Part shown: piece by piece, positions 1-11,683 of the stretch
Numbering within the stretch: the first letter of the stretch is position 1
Layout: every line of letters starts with the position of its first letter
NCBI GenBank assembly: GCA_948146395.1
Contig: OX411543.1
Span: forward strand, 37,095,058 to 37,159,057
Direction: 5' to 3'
Length of the DNA: 64,000 bases
From: Fragum whitleyi
Lineage: Eukaryota; Mollusca; Bivalvia; Cardiida; Cardiidae
Position numbers and translations under genes: made by a program
The notes under the pieces: generated by a model
Seen by the model: only the letters and a program-made list of their open reading frames with translations
The model's database searches: none
What the model was told of the DNA's origin: nothing

Positions 1-114
1 GATTTATTGCCCTTTTTTCAACTTAGATTTTTTTCTATCAAGCACCTGCAGCAAAGGGTTGTCGCCAATGGGCTGTACTCTTGTTTTAAAAAAAAGTGCA
101 TTGAAATTATTGTA

Positions 115-930
115 AACCCCACCTACGAAGAAGAGGGGGGTATATTGGTTTCACCATGTCTGTCTGTCTGTCCATCCGTCTATACCTTTTCGTTTCCGGA
201 CTTTAATTCAAGAAGCAAGTGACCTACAATCATGAAACTTTATACAAATCTTGCTTATGAACCAAGGAAGAGCCCTATTGTTTTAAGGTCAGATAGGTCA
301 AAGGTCAAGGTCACAATCAGCATTTGTTCAATTTTCGTTTCCAGACTCTAACTGAAGAACCAAGTGACCTAAAATCATGAAATGTTATGCAAATGTTGCT
401 TATGACTCAAAAAAGTGCCCTATTATTTTTGGGTCACATAGGTGAAAGGTCACAGTCAATTTTTGTTCAATTTTCGTTTCAGGACTCTAACTCAAAAACC
501 AAGGGACCTAGAATCTTGAAACTTCATTCAAATGTTGCTTATGACCCAAGGAAGTGCTGTATTGGTTTTGGGTCACATAGGTCAAAGGTCAAAGTCAATT
601 TTTCAGTGTTCCCACTGCTTTTTCAATCTGGGGGTAAAAATCGGTATTTTACAGTGTGCATGTACCCCCTCTATATAACACAAAGAAGGTATACTTGCAA
701 AAATTGGGTGTACAAGCTTCAATTTAGGGGTAAATCACCCCCATTTGGAGGTTTTTGGGAACACTGATTTTTGTTCAATTTTCATTTCCAGACTTTAACT
801 CAAGAACCAAGCGACCTAGGATCCTGAAACTTCATGCAAATGCTGCATATGACCTCAAAACTTGTTATAAACACATCCTGCACTAATAGCACTTGCATTT
901 TGACAAAGTGTGATTAGGGGGATAAGTCCA
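115..930 (-). mobile_element. Tandem-monomer hairpin element (HINE-like), first copy
   Basis: A GTCT-rich tract at about 158-180 sits next to a C-rich hairpin near 115-150. About four degenerate monomers of roughly 140 bp follow, each with a TTTTCRTTTCCAGACT core (near 199, 331, 472, 780). Interrupted by a 163-bp insertion at 604-766. The far edge is approximate. Confidence 0.55.
604..766. mobile_element. 163-bp MITE inserted in a tandem repeat unit
   Basis: The ends are CAGTGTTCCCA and its inverse complement TTGGGAACACTG. It is flanked by ATTTTT on both sides (598-603 and 767-772). Removing it with one flank restores the GTCAATTTTTGTTC sequence seen in the neighbouring monomer (about 455-470). 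The CAGTG end is hAT-like, but the duplication seems to be 6 bp, not 8. Confidence 0.65.
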
Positions 931-1025
931 CTCTGCAACAGTTCTAGTTATAGTTAAATCAGAAGGTGACTAGTTATAATAACATCAGAAGGTCAAGGTT
1001 AGCAATCAGATACTGGACTGTTATA

Positions 1026-1466
1026 TTATATAGAGGATGATTGTTTGTTTCAGTGTAAGATCGATTTATAGTTATACTTTATAATGAACAATAAAAGCTG
1101 TATTTTCACAAGTGGTGGAGCCAAAGTGAAAATATAGCTTTTATTGTTCACTCAATGACATAGAAATCTATCAATTTTTCTTGCTCACAAAAACAAACAA
1201 TTATTTTATTTCTTTAACACATAAATTATACAAAATGTAAGAATTCTAGGAGAAATTTTCTTAAAGCACATCATTCTGTACATGATTGTTTTGCAACATT
1301 CATGATGACGTCACTTTCTGGGCTCCGCTTAGATGACATCAGATAGGGTGAAATGAATGAAAGCGGGGCATATGTTTTTTATAATTTCTCTGGTAAGGTG
1401 GTGAGTTTATCAAAATGATAATCCACCAATATTCCTCGATAAACCTCCGAAAAGGAATAAAGAAAG
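1026..1466 (+). repeat. Foldback repeat with CRE-like site, copy 1
   Basis: Starts TATATAGAGGATGATTGTTTG. Its first about 175 bp is an imperfect inverted repeat centred near 1120 (CAATAAAAGC / GCTTTTATTG). The tail carries TGACGTCA near 1304 and ends near the FAM219 exon acceptor. Homologous to 54691-55115 and, inverted and shorter, 52830-53056. Confidence 0.6.
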
Positions 1467-1484
1467 ATGTTATCTATGTTTCAG

Positions 1485-1568
1485 ACTCAGTATACCGACA
1501 AAACAAACTCCTATAGCACCAATCAACAGTGATCAACAGCCATTAGTTGCCATAGTATCAGATGACAG
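1485..1568 (+). CDS. FAM219: FAM219-like gene, penultimate coding exon (internal)
   Basis: An 84-bp exon lies between a pyrimidine-rich acceptor ending in TTTCAG and a GTAATT donor. It enters with one base completing a codon and leaves with two (AG), which joins in frame to the exon at 2255. Its translation ends with DQQPLVAIVSDDS and lines up with the acidic PLVALDTDSDDDF-type stretch of vertebrate FAM219A/B. The preceding exon, which must end with two spare bases, was not found in 1-1484, so the 5' part of the gene is probably left of the window. FAM219 proteins have no established biochemical function. Confidence 0.8.
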
Positions 1569-1860
1569 GTAATTAACAAATAGCTAGCCATGCCTCTTAC
1601 CTTCAACCTGTGGAAACCTTTCTGCTTGTAGTATTGTGAGGTCAAACGTCAAGGTCACTTTACAAAAAGTTGTTGATGAGGGTTTTTCAAAATAAATAGT
1701 GAAGGCAGGACTACTATTAGGAAGGGCACTTGTATGGGATTAAACATGGTATTTTTACGTAGGATTTTGTTCACCATTACAGGGCTTACAGAAGTATCGA
1801 TGACTTGATATTTAAGCAAGAAATAATACCTGTTCTTTTGTTCAATATTATCCTTAATAT

Positions 1861-2123
1861 ACTCTTGTCATGCCAAACCTAGGATATTGATGCGTTTGCA
1901 GGTACTATAGACAAACATCAGAATGCACATATGTGCAGTCTGATATTTGTCTATACCACCTGCTTTTCCTTTTTTGAAACCAGAAAAGCTTAAAAATTTA
2001 GTTTTCAAAATGATTACTGACTCACATTAAGTGCATCTAGAGCTTCAAGTACTTTGATTTTGTTGCAATTTTGCAACAAATAATATAATATAATGTATTT
2101 TTATTCAACATGACACAGGTTAA
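1861..2123 (+). mobile_element. MITE with TCATGCTGAA-type inverted ends (family M), copy in FAM219 intron
   Basis: Begins CTCTTGTCATGC and ends CAACATGACACAGGTT. The conserved inner block has CACATATGTGCAGTCTGAT followed by TTTGTCTATACCACCTG. About 260 bp. Other copies: 19063-19301, 30173-30420, 35867-36103, 39011-39256, 44857-45118, 54109-54349, and partial at 9888-9938 and 63309-63440. Confidence 0.6.
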
Positions 2124-2254
2124 GAGATATTCTATTTTTCCTGTGTTCAGTTAATCCCTAATATTAGCAAAAATGAAATACTTGCAAAAAAACTGATTTA
2201 GATTACTTAATAAAGGAGTGCCAAACACACTCAAATCAATTTCTGTATTTACAG

Positions 2255-2456
2255 TGAAGAAGATGAATTTGCAGTACCATCATTGACCAAAGAAGCTCAT
2301 CGAGAGATTACTGAACAGCTGATCAAGGACGGGTATGACCTTGACCTTGAACCTGATGATGAAGACCTTGACCTAATTCCTCCACGACCCCTCCATGAAA
2401 GATGTGGGTGCTGTCCGTCTGTGACTTGGATACCACAGAAATGTGCAATACAATGA
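2255..2456 (+). CDS. FAM219: FAM219-like gene, last coding exon with stop
   Basis: The acceptor is TTTACAG at 2254 and the TGA stop is at 2454-2456. The 66 residues start EEDEFAVPSLTKEAHREIT and continue LIKDGYDLDLEPDDEDLDLI, then PPRPLHERCGCC and a short tail ending in IQ. The strongly conserved FAM219 C-terminal block (leucine, lysine-aspartate-glycine-tyrosine, PDDEDLDLIPP, cysteine cluster, final IQ) is plainly present, so the family assignment is firm even though the protein is incomplete here. The exon is 202 bp, with phase matching the 1485-1568 exon across a 686-bp intron that carries a partly decayed MITE at 1861-2123. The function is unknown in all animals; the family is a small, acidic, probably cytosolic protein. 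An AATAAA near 2831 could be the polyadenylation signal, but this is not tested. Confidence 0.9.
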
Positions 2457-2711
2457 GATTGATTTATACAATATTTGGGCTCTGATAGTGGAAATCCATC
2501 CCTTAAACCCTTATCCTGTCAAGTTTAAATTTAATTTTTAACAAATTTGCCAATTTTCAACATTCCAACTAATCAGCCTGGAGTTTTTCTGAATATTACA
2601 ATGAAGAAACTAGTCACTGATGGCTAAGATGAATTGTATGTCTATAAAGGCTTATCTTAGTCAACATTGTCTTCAAAAGCTTTATTTACAGCCAAAAATA
2701 ATTTGAGATGT

Positions 2712-2780
2712 GAGAGCAATACAATTGTAAGTGCCTATAAATATATAGGCACTTACAATAGTATTTTGCTGACCCCTCAA
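2712..2780. mobile_element. Short palindromic MITE (family P1)
   Basis: Hairpin with arms TTGTAAGTGCCTATA / TATAGGCACTTACAA, bordered by GTGCAAA-like and TTTTGCTGACCCCT sequences. Copies in this window: 4504-4565, 7339-7410, 7592-7654, 8107-8170, 18488-18555, 20921-20990, 29160-29234, 36373-36437, 63133-63195. Confidence 0.65.
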
Positions 2781-2929
2781 AATGAGAAGGGTTAAGATGT
2801 CTGATCATTTTGGACTGGTGAACAGAAAATGAATAAACAAAAAACAAGATCTTATCATTGATTAACCTTATTGAACAAACATTGTTTGAAAAGATTGAGA
2901 TCTTTTGAGATTCTGCTCAAGTCTTCCAA

Positions 2930-4319
2930 TTTTTAGCTCACCTGAGCACGCAGTGCTCAAGGTGAGCTTTTGTGGTTAAGTGGATGTCCGTCGTCCGTCG
3001 TGTGTCGTCAACATTTACCTTGTATGCACTCTAGAAGCCACATTTTTTGCCCAATCAACCTGAAATTTGGTCAGAATGATTGTCTTGATAAAATCTCGGA
3101 CAAGTTTGAAATTGGGTCAAGTGGGGTCAAAAACTAGGTCACAGGGTCAAATCTTAGAAATATCTTGTATGCACTCTAGAGGCCACATTTTTTGCCCAAT
3201 CAACCTGAAATTTGGTCAGAATGATTGTCTTGATAAAATCTCGGATAAGTTTGAATTTGGGTCAAGTGGGGTCAAAAACTAGGTCACAGGGTCAAATCTT
3301 AAAAAAACCTTGTATGCACTCTAGAAGCCACATTTTTTGCCCAATCAATCTGAAATTTGGTCAGAATGATTGTCTTGATGAAATCTGGGACGAGTTCGAA
3401 ATTTGGTCAAGTGGGGTCAAAAACTAGGTCATGGGGTCAAATCTTAGAAAAACCTTGTATGCACTCTAGAGGCCATATTTTTTGCCCAATCAACGTGAAA
3501 TTTGGTTTGAATGATTGTCTTGATAAAATCTCGAATAAATTTGAAATTGGGTCAAGTGGGGTCAAAAACTAGGTCACAGGGTCAAATCTTAGAAAAACCT
3601 TGTTGACTCTCTAGAAGCCATATTTATTGCCAAATCAACCTGAAATTTTGGCAGAATGATTGTCTTAATGTAATCTTGGACAAGTTCGAAATTGGGTCAA
3701 ATGGGGTCAAAACTAGGTCACAGGGTCAAATCTTTTAAAAACCTTGTAGACACTCTAGAAGCCATATTTATTGCCCAATCAACCTGAAATTTTGTTAGAA
3801 TGATTGTCTTGATAAAATCTCAGACAAGTATAAAATTGGGTCAAGTGGGGTCAAAAATGAGGTCACAGGGTCAATTCTTAGAAAAACCTTGTAGACACTA
3901 TAGAAGCCATATTTATTGCCCAATCAAGCTGAAATTTGGTCAGAATGAATGTCTTGATGAAATCTTGGACAAGTTTGAAATTGGGTCAAGTGGAGTCAAA
4001 TATTAGGTCACAGGGTCAAATATTAGAAAACCTTGTAGACACTCTAGAAGCCATATTTTTTGCCCAATCAACCTGAAAATTAGTCAGAATGATTGTCTTG
4101 ATGAAATCTAGGCCAGGTTTGAAATTGGGTCAAGTGGGGTCAAAAATGAGGTCACAGGGTCAAATCTTAGAAAAACCTTGTAAGCAGTGTAGAGGCATCA
4201 TTTTTTGCCCAATCGACCTGAAATTTGGTAAGAATTCATTATCCTTTCTAAAGCTACTTTAAACAATTTTTGACAGTTCATTCAGGTGAGCGATTTAGGG
4301 CCACTATGGCCCTCTTGTT
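2930..4319 (-). mobile_element. HINE-like element with about eight 145-bp monomers (AGCTCACCTGAG type)
   Basis: Read on the - strand it starts AACAAGAGGGCCATAGTGGC, carries the subterminal GCTCACCTG, about eight 145-bp monomers (about 3020-4240), a GACGGACGACGGACG-like tract and the end hairpin AGCTCACCTTGAGC...GCTCAGGTGAGCTAAAAA. The monomer core is TGAAATTTGGTCAGAATGAT...GGTCACAGGGTCAAATCT. The open frames seen inside are periodic shadows of the monomer. The tandem array itself is clear; the Helentron affiliation is inferred. Confidence 0.7.
3020..4240. repeat. Tandem array of 145-bp monomers
   Basis: The repeated GTCAGAATGATTGTCTTGAT core appears near 3070, 3215, 3360, 3505, 3650 and onward with a fixed 145-bp step; divergence is low in the first four units. 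Confidence 0.85.
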
Positions 4320-4503
4320 ATGCTTTGATATAGCTTTGTATGAATATGAATTCAATTAAGATATGAAGGGGATTATACGGCTTATAAGATTGGAATTTTA
4401 GACTGGTCAAAATTTGGGAGAACTTTCTTATGAAATAAATTAAATGAAATTTAAACAGGAAAATGCCGATTGTGATGTTCATTAGACTGGTGACAAAAGC
4501 AAA

Positions 4504-4565
4504 GAGTCAGTGCAAAACTATGTAAGTCCCTATAAATGTATAGGTCATTACAATAGATTTGCATG
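4504..4565. mobile_element. Palindromic MITE, family P1
   Basis: GAGTCAGTGCAAAACTATGT then CCTATAAATGTATAGG and ACAATAG; a diverged copy of the 2712-2780 element. Confidence 0.5.
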
Positions 4566-5585
4566 GATCCTGGAAACATTTTAAAATCGCCTTATTTGTT
4601 GACAATTCATAAATGTTGTTTTACTATTATGGTAGTGTGCAATATTACATAGCATCATATACTCAGATCTTTACAAATCCATTTATTTGTTTCTTCTGAA
4701 TTTTCCAGATCACATTGTCAGGTCCTTTAAAGCTCACAATGTTTATTAGATGTCAATTTTGCCCAAGTGTCTTTATATGTTTTAGGTAGAAACTGTGTAG
4801 TGCACAATCTTTTGATTAGCCAGATTTTGGGAATTCCTGGATGGCATCATGACTTTTTCAGAAGGCTCAATATTACCTTTATAGACCTTTTTCTTACGGA
4901 GCTAGCTCTTCAAATTCAATGGTCATTGCCCCTAGACCATAAATTTGTTGCCGTTTAAACATTTTTTAATGGTTAAGATTGAGCAAATCATACAAATTTA
5001 TCAGTTAAGTTTAAAATCTTGAACAGTACATTATAATCTTTATAAATGAATCAACATAAACAATTAAGTGTCAGCATCATTTATAAAGATTCCTTATGAA
5101 AATATGTAGGAAAAATTAATTTATTTGATATATTTTGTACAAATGAAAATTGAAAGGGTAAAATGACCCCCTGACAGAAATTTTTGAGAGTCAAAAAAAG
5201 ATATGCACAGATGTTTTTGGATCAAAACCCTAATTAAAGGGTGAAACATAAGCCCTGGTTACCTGAGGGATCCCAATGTAGATTTTAGATTTGTGCATTA
5301 CAGGGTCACTACCTCAAGTTATTTTATTTTCTAAGATTAATCAAATAAAATCTATGTGATATTAGTGGAATTTTTATTTCATACATGTTCAAATTGTACA
5401 AATGTTGATTGTAATTTAGCAAGAAGATTTGTAATTTCAAAGAAACATAAAGAGATTATTGAGAATCTATTTTAATTAATTACATGCCAATTCTATTTTG
5501 AAACATTCCAGCAATTCCTTCATTTTTCACAACATTTTGAATGTTTCTGCATCTTCATTCAAATTGTCAGAGTCTAAAGTTTTAT
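4566..5585. other. No gene or structured repeat recognised
   Basis: AT-rich intergenic sequence. A 63-codon frame near 4767 has no family resemblance. Confidence 0.5.
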
Positions 5586-5586
5586 T

Positions 5587-5755
5587 GACCCTAGTATTTA
5601 CTTGTCAACAAACAAGTAGTCTCAAAATATGTATACTTGTGTGCAGGTAGAAAAGCCCATGCCGGACAAGTTGGGTAGGGGAAAACCACACCCCTGATAT
5701 AATGACACAACTCTTTTACTGACCCCTTGTATGTTGACAAGTAAATACTAGGGTT
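5587..5755. mobile_element. 169-bp MITE with 23-bp inverted ends
   Basis: The left end ACCCTAGTATTTACTTGTCA and the right end TGACAAGTAAATACTAGGGT are exact inverse complements, extending three bases further inward on each side. No coding content. Confidence 0.65.
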
Positions 5756-6112
5756 AAGTTTGGCATGGTACTAAATAGATCAAAGAGATTAATAAGCCTG
5801 ATATTTGTATCAAGGGGTAGAAAATATTTTTTCATAATGAAGAAAATGCTCTGTTACAGCATTTTCTTCTTTAAGAAGCAATGTTTTCTCAAAATGTATC
5901 AAATCTCTTTTTTGCAGACAAGTTCCTGAACAAGTAGAAAATAATATTTTACTTGTCCAAGACAAGTGAATGAAATGCATATTTCCAGATCCCTACTTAT
6001 ATTTATCAGTAACTACAACAGTTTCGTACTATTTCTTTACATGTATGTAGCTAATGTTTGTCTTTTTTTTCTTGTCCCTGATTATGGGCTTGTCAAAGAG
6101 GTGATTCATTGC

Positions 6113-6548
6113 TAGAGCTGGGACGAGTTGAAATTTTTGTACACCCAAGAACTAGTAACCCTTGGGTGCTCGAGAACCCAATGATTTCTGTCTGTATATT
6201 TATTTCATCAACCAAACTCTGTCTGATCTAGGATATAAAGAGGGGTTCAAACATACAATTTCTGACAGGGTGCATCTTGAGGTGTGCAGGTGTTGTAAGT
6301 CTATAACTTGCAAATAAGTAACCAGGACTCTCAAAACTATCTATTGTAAGTCCTTAGGACCCTATGGAAATCAACTATAAAAAAAGAATCGAAGACTACT
6401 TTGAACAGTCTTCAATTTTTTTCTGAAGTTGAGTCTCAAAGATACATAGTGCTTTTACGACAGTCAGTAAACGGGTCTTGATTCAGGATTCTTGAAGAAA
6501 TGTTGCCCCATCCAATACCTGGATATTTGTGTGCTTGTCCCAGCTCTA
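6113..6548. mobile_element. Possible MITE with short inverted ends
   Basis: AGAGCTGGGAC at 6113 and GTCCCAGCTCT at 6537 are inverted. The interior contains a fragment (GTAACCAGGACTCTCAAAAC) also seen near 57180. Confidence 0.35.
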
Positions 6549-7338
6549 TTTGTTGCATCCATAGATTAACATTTTAAATGGTAACTTCTGAATCTCATAA
6601 TTGTATTGGCCTAAGGCCATCCACTTATATTAAGTTCTTCTAATTTATACATTCCATTTTGTTTTCTCAAGGCATTCCATTTAATAACTGAATGATATGC
6701 AATATCTGATAGCATCATGGTGAAAACTGATAAAGAAAAAATATTGTTGCCTTACCTTCCCTGCACTCCAAACACAAAAAGAATTAGCAAACATTTAAAA
6801 TTTGTACCTGTCTTTGCATATAGGTATGCATACAAATACATTTTCTTAAATGATTTGTGGATGTTTTCATCTTGAAAGCAAGGATGATAAAAATGTATCT
6901 TATGGATATTTTATACACTCTCCGAAATCTTTTTACCCATTAACCTTTTACAAAAATTTCAACATGCTCAAAACAGAAAGAAGCTACTGGTGTCTGCTAA
7001 AAGTGTATTCAAAAAGGTGTAATCTAGACAAGAAAACATTGTAGAAAAGAGAAATGGCTGTTATAGCAATTTCTCTTTTCTCTCCGAGTCTTTCATATAT
7101 ATTTTCTTTAGCGTGTTAAATTTGAGGTTGTTTGAAAATGATAAATAAATCTATTAAGTTTAGAATACTTAAGTTCAAATATTTGAAAAAATGGGTTGAA
7201 ATAATATTGCTTTAGGGACACTACTAATGAACATGGATGGAGTCATTGACCAAGATTGTACCCTTTCTTCTTGCTATTAAAATTATTAGACTGTCAGGTT
7301 AAATAAGTAATTTATCAGAATATTCATGTACATTTACA
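6549..7338. other. No gene; a small foldback near 7046-7085
   Basis: GAGAAATGGC...GCAATTTCTC is a short hairpin related to the family C MITE (14552-14777). The rest is featureless AT-rich DNA. Confidence 0.4.
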
Positions 7339-7410
7339 GGGGGCCAGTGCAAAAGTATTGTAAGTGCCTATATATATAGGCACTTACACTAGTTTTACAC
7401 CAACCCCTCA
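7339..7410. mobile_element. Palindromic MITE, family P1
   Basis: GGGCCAGTGCAAAAGTATTG, then near-perfect arms TAAGTGCCTATA / TATAGGCACTTA. Confidence 0.65.
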
Positions 7411-7591
7411 ATTTATGTTTTTAATTTTCATTTCTATGTTTGAAATAAACACTTGGTAACTGTCATGTGGAATTTTACCATCTAGAAAAGGAAATACAAA
7501 TGAAAAACAGATAATGTGAACAACAAAACTAAAGACTTTGCCTATCAAATATAATCAAACATGTATCCCCATCAGTTTGCTGGTAGAAATC

Positions 7592-7654
7592 GAGGGGTCA
7601 ACGCAACACTATTGTAAGTGCCTATAAATTTACAATAGTGTTACACTGACTCAT
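7592..7654. mobile_element. Palindromic MITE, family P1 (short loop form)
   Basis: GAGGGGTCAACGCAACACTA followed by TTGTAAGTGCCTATAAATTT and ACAATAGTGTTACACTGACTC; part of the second arm is lost. Confidence 0.6.
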
Positions 7655-8106
7655 CTAAATGTTCCTCAATTTTATGACAAAATGGCAATTAGCCCAGTTA
7701 AATGTGAAAAGTGAGAGAAATGTTACCATATTTTGTTCATGTACTCATGTGCAAAACGGGATTCAGACTCTGAATGGTTGCAAATCTTTTTGTCCATCTG
7801 AACACTGGTGTTTTATTTACTGCTTGAAAAATATCCAGATAGGCAAATTGCAAAGTTTTGACTCGAAGATAAACCCACAATTTTATACTCTTTGATGGGC
7901 AAGATGATAGAGTTGGTCTTGATACCAAACTGACAGCAAAAAATAGGAGAAGAAAGAATATTTTTTGAGTAACGGAGGAATTAATATTTAGGAGCAATGT
8001 ATCTCCATAGGTTCCTGCTTATTTTTTGACTCTTAAAAATTTCGAAATGGGAAAAAAATGGCATGACATAATCTATTTGCATAGATGGCATTGCTATTCC
8101 CTTGAT

Positions 8107-8170
8107 AGATTTCAGCACAAAACAATTGTAAGTGACTATGCATAAAAACATACATTTACAATTGGACTTA
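8107..8170. mobile_element. Palindromic MITE, family P1 (diverged)
   Basis: CAATTGTAAGTGACTATGC with a partial second arm ACATTTACAATTG. Confidence 0.45.
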
Positions 8171-8628
8171 GCTGTTTATGTGATAGTTCAAGAGGGCAAA
8201 ATAATTTTGTTTTAGAATTTCTTAGAAATCCAAGAAGATATACTTGTAAAGTAATTTGTATGTAAAATAATATATTTCTTTCTTTTTTGTGTTATGTTAC
8301 TTTTAAAGTATCTTATTAAAGCATTTATTATAACAAAACAGTTTGTGTTTTGTTTTATTAACTAGCTTTACTGTTTTGGACACAAAAAAATGCTATAATC
8401 AGGACTCATGTTTGACCCTGAAAGCAAGGGTTTTGACGTTCAAAAATATGAAAATATACTTTTTTGACCCCTTAAAATTTTCAATCAGTTGGTCATTTTG
8501 AATTATCATTATTGCTACTTGATACTTAAACTAATGTCATTGCTTCATTCATAAATGATTCATATTTCATTATTATGAATCTTTTAAAAAGATATGAAGG
8601 AGACAATGATAGAGGTCAACCTGAAATT

Positions 8629-8906
8629 CCAAGAAGTATTTGTGACCCATCATGAGAAAAGGGACCATCTGGGAATTCCATAAAAAAAAAATTGTATGAA
8701 AAATTGATTCGGTCTAGTAGAGGTTGATTAGAGTTGAATCTCAAAAAAATTTTCACACTAAGGTAGATTGATCGTTCAAAATTCAGAAAATTAGTATAGT
8801 TCAGAAAGTTTAGACCCTAGTCAGTCTCGCAGCCTGACAAGGGATGACATTTTACACACTACCGAGATGGTCCCTTTTCTCATGACAGGTCACATTTACT
8901 TCTTGC
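8629..8906. mobile_element. About 280-bp MITE with about 45-bp inverted ends (family F)
   Basis: AAGAAGTA..TGTGACC then TCATGAGAAAAGGGACCATC on the left; GATGGTCCCTTTTCTCATGA...GGTCACA..TACTTCTT on the right. A fragment of the same end lies near 33240-33275. Confidence 0.65.
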
Positions 8907-8913
8907 TTACTCA

Positions 8914-9870
8914 TTTTTAGCTCGGCTGTTTTCGAAGAAAACCCGAGGTATTATGAGCATCTTGGCGTTGTTGGTGTGGGTGAGACAAACTTTAACATTG
9001 GCCATAACTTTTGAATAGTAAGTGATAGAGCCTTCATATTTTACATGGTGATTGCTTGGGACAAGACCTTTCTGCAGGTACCATGTTCAAGGTCATCAGT
9101 CAAGGTGATTTTTCAAGGTCAAATTTGTAAAAAAAAAAAAATAGATAAAACTCTAAAATTGGCCTTTACTTTTGAATAGTAAGTGGTAAGGCCTTCATAT
9201 TTCACATGATGATTGCTTGGGACAAGACCTTTCTGTTGGTACCAAGTTCAAGGGCATCAGTCAAAGTCATTGTTCAAGGTCAAATTTGTTAGAAAAAAAT
9301 AAATGAAACTTTAATATTGGCCAGAACTTTTGATTTGTAAAGTAGTGGTAGGCTCTTCATATTTCACATGATGATTGCCTGAGACAAGACCTTTCTGTTG
9401 ACACCAAGTTCAAGGTCATCAGTTGAGGTCAAGGTCATCCTGCAAGGTCAAGTTTGTTAAAAAATGAATAAAACATTAACATTTGCCATAACTTCTGAAT
9501 GGTAAATAAATGGGCCTTCATGTTAAAATAATGACTGCTTGGAACAAAACCTTTCTGTTCGTACCGAGTCCAAGGTTATCAGTGAAGGTCAAGGTCATTT
9601 TTCAGGTCAATTTTGTTAAAAATAACTTTTAACATTGGCAATAACCTTTGAATGGTAAGTGGAAGGGCATTCATATTTATGATGATGATTGCTTAGGAAT
9701 TGAACTTTCTGTTGGTACCAAGTTGAAGGTCATCAGTCAAATATAAGGTCATTGTTCAAGGTCAAATTTGTTAAAAAAAACTTAAAACATTGGCCAACAC
9801 TTTTGAATGGTAAGTGCTAGGGCATTCATATTTCACATGATGATTACTTGGGACTAGACCTAGACTTATG
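8914..9870 (-). mobile_element. HINE-like element with 150-bp monomers (hairpin CGGCTGTTTTCGAAG type)
   Basis: The end hairpin on the - strand reads CTCGGGTTTTCTTCGAAAAC...GAGCTAAAAA. About six monomers of roughly 150 bp share TTTAACATTGGCCATAACTT and CAAGGTCATCAGTCAAGGTC. The distal end is not clear. A single inverted monomer copy lies at about 16690-16840. Confidence 0.55.
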
Positions 9871-9887
9871 TTTGTCTTAGCTCCTGT

Positions 9888-9938
9888 CCAGGCAGCAATA
9901 TTCCAGATTCAGCATGACATGGGTCAAGTGCTCAAGCC
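9888..9938 (-). mobile_element. Fragment of MITE family M
   Basis: AGCTCCTGTCCAGGCAGCAA then TATTCCAGATTCAGCATGAC; only the right end of the family consensus. Confidence 0.5.
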
Positions 9939-10820
9939 ACAATGATATGACGTAAAAATTGTTAAAAATGGCATTTAACCCTATTCAAACAACAACAACA
10001 AAAAAATTAGGGGCTACAAATTTTGCCTTGTTGTCATTCAAATAATTTAGGATGTTTGTCTGCTCATAAGGGCGAACCAGTTTGAAAATAAGGATTTCCA
10101 ATTTAAAAATACAGGAAATATGGCCTTATTGACAATTCTACATTTTGACCCTTTCACCATGAAATTTGGTCATAATGTTTTTCTACCAAGAAAGGGGAGT
10201 TCTACCAAAAGTTCAAACCTCCTAAAGGACTAGAAATGTGCTACAGATTCAGATGCTCCCGCTAAACTTGGTTTATACCCATGACTTATTTGACTTTCAG
10301 CCATGAACTTGACCTTACTCATATCCAGACAAACTCCTTGCATGACCAGGGGGAAAACTGTGCCAAGTTTTTATGAAATTCATCAATGTAGAAGTTATGC
10401 TACGGACAAGAATGGGACATTTACTAAAACCCACTAACACATGCACCCCTTGACACACGGTCAAAGGTTACTCAATATGCCTGTCACCATTTTATGGTAG
10501 GGGTATAAAAAAAGAGTGAAAATAAGGAGGAATATTGACGATTAGGGACCATGGTTTTGGTACAACTTTTGATCCAATAGTATAAATCTGTTAATTACCG
10601 TTTCGATATTACTGAAAGTTTACAGAAGATAATGACAGGTCAACAATGTTTTCCAATACAGGGTTTTTACTATAAATCACAAACATTGTCACAGTGACCT
10701 TGACCTTATGTGGCATTATCTGTGAATCAATTTGGAGGAGCCATCAACATAAAATGTTAATGTCTGCCAATTGTAGCCAACCTTGCTGACTTTTGCTACA
10801 AGATTTTGCTTGAGGTTTAA
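9939..10820. other. Diverged repeat-like sequence, no gene
   Basis: Contains stretches such as CTTGACCTTACTCATATCCA and AAAACTGTGCCAAG, which recur near 53240-53320. No coding exon seen. Confidence 0.4.
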
Positions 10821-10821
10821 C

Positions 10822-11132
10822 CTGCTGTATTTCCCTATATAATAGCACCCTCCCTAATAGTAGCACCCCTACATTTTTTACTAAGAAAACCCATTTCAAG
10901 TGCCTAAATTCTAGGAACTTTTTGACACTTGTTCTCTCATTTGAGAAGAATTTTCTCTAAACAATCATTTATATGATTGTTAAGAGAAAATTCACCTCAA
11001 ATTATAGGGAAATGGGCATAAAAGAAATCTATTTTAATGATTTTTTAGAATCAGAAATGCATTCTTAATAAGAGTTCCAGGACCATGTTATGTATAGCTC
11101 CTGGGAGTGTTTATTAGGAGAAAATACAGTAT
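10822..11132. mobile_element. About 310-bp foldback MITE (family E)
   Basis: The ends CTGTATTTCCCTATATAATA and TATTAGGAGAAAATACAG are inverted, with a central hairpin TTTTCTCTAAACAATCAT...ATGATTGTTAAGAGAAAA. Related: 58295-58490 (with hairpin), 45200-45270 and 60056-60135 (fragments). Confidence 0.6.
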
Positions 11133-11273
11133 CCATCACAATCACCTTCAATGGATTGATTTGAATACCAAAAGGAATCATCTTAACTAAGAGATAAATA
11201 TCTCTTTCAATGGTGTTAATCTAGCTCACAAAAGAGTCAAGCTATCATAAAATATTACCTTTGCTTAGAAAGT

Positions 11274-11500
11274 TTAAGGTCACACAGTTTGTTTAATGCA
11301 ACATTCAACATTTTTTCAGTTATATTGTGGCGGCTGGAGTACCCTACAATGGTTTCCTAATATTTCTCTCACCAATACAACCACCATATCCTTTCCTAGC
11401 TTCCAACTGCTATCTCGCATAGGTCTCTGATTATCAACTCATTGGTGAGCGACAAATAGTCGGAAAGAATGAGTGCCGCTGTCTGGGATTTAAGGTCACA
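11274..11500 (-). mobile_element. tRNA-derived SINE, truncated before its head
   Basis: Has the body GTGGCGGCTGGAGTACC, CACCAATACAACCACC, TCATTGGTGAGCGACAAATA and GAGTGCCGCTGTC. The tRNA-like head of the full copy (59189-59478) is replaced by other sequence. Confidence 0.6.
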
Positions 11501-11683
11501 CAGAGAAATTGATTTGTTTAAAAAGAGTCCAACACCTCTTTCAACATTATTGCAGTTATCACCGTAACTAGTGCACCTAATCATGATTTCCTGGTGTTTT
11601 GCACAACAGCACAACAACAACATTCTGAACACTCCACCAGCTGCCCAACCAACTAAGGCAACCGAAATACACCGTTAGTGAGA

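Noticed and set aside
3067..4006. Series of 68-71-codon open frames with nearly the same peptide
   Set aside because: They repeat every 145 bp and are translations of the tandem monomer, not genes.
2930..4319. Regular repeats as a CRISPR array
   Set aside because: Units are 145 bp contiguous monomers without short repeats and unique spacers, and the genome is eukaryotic.
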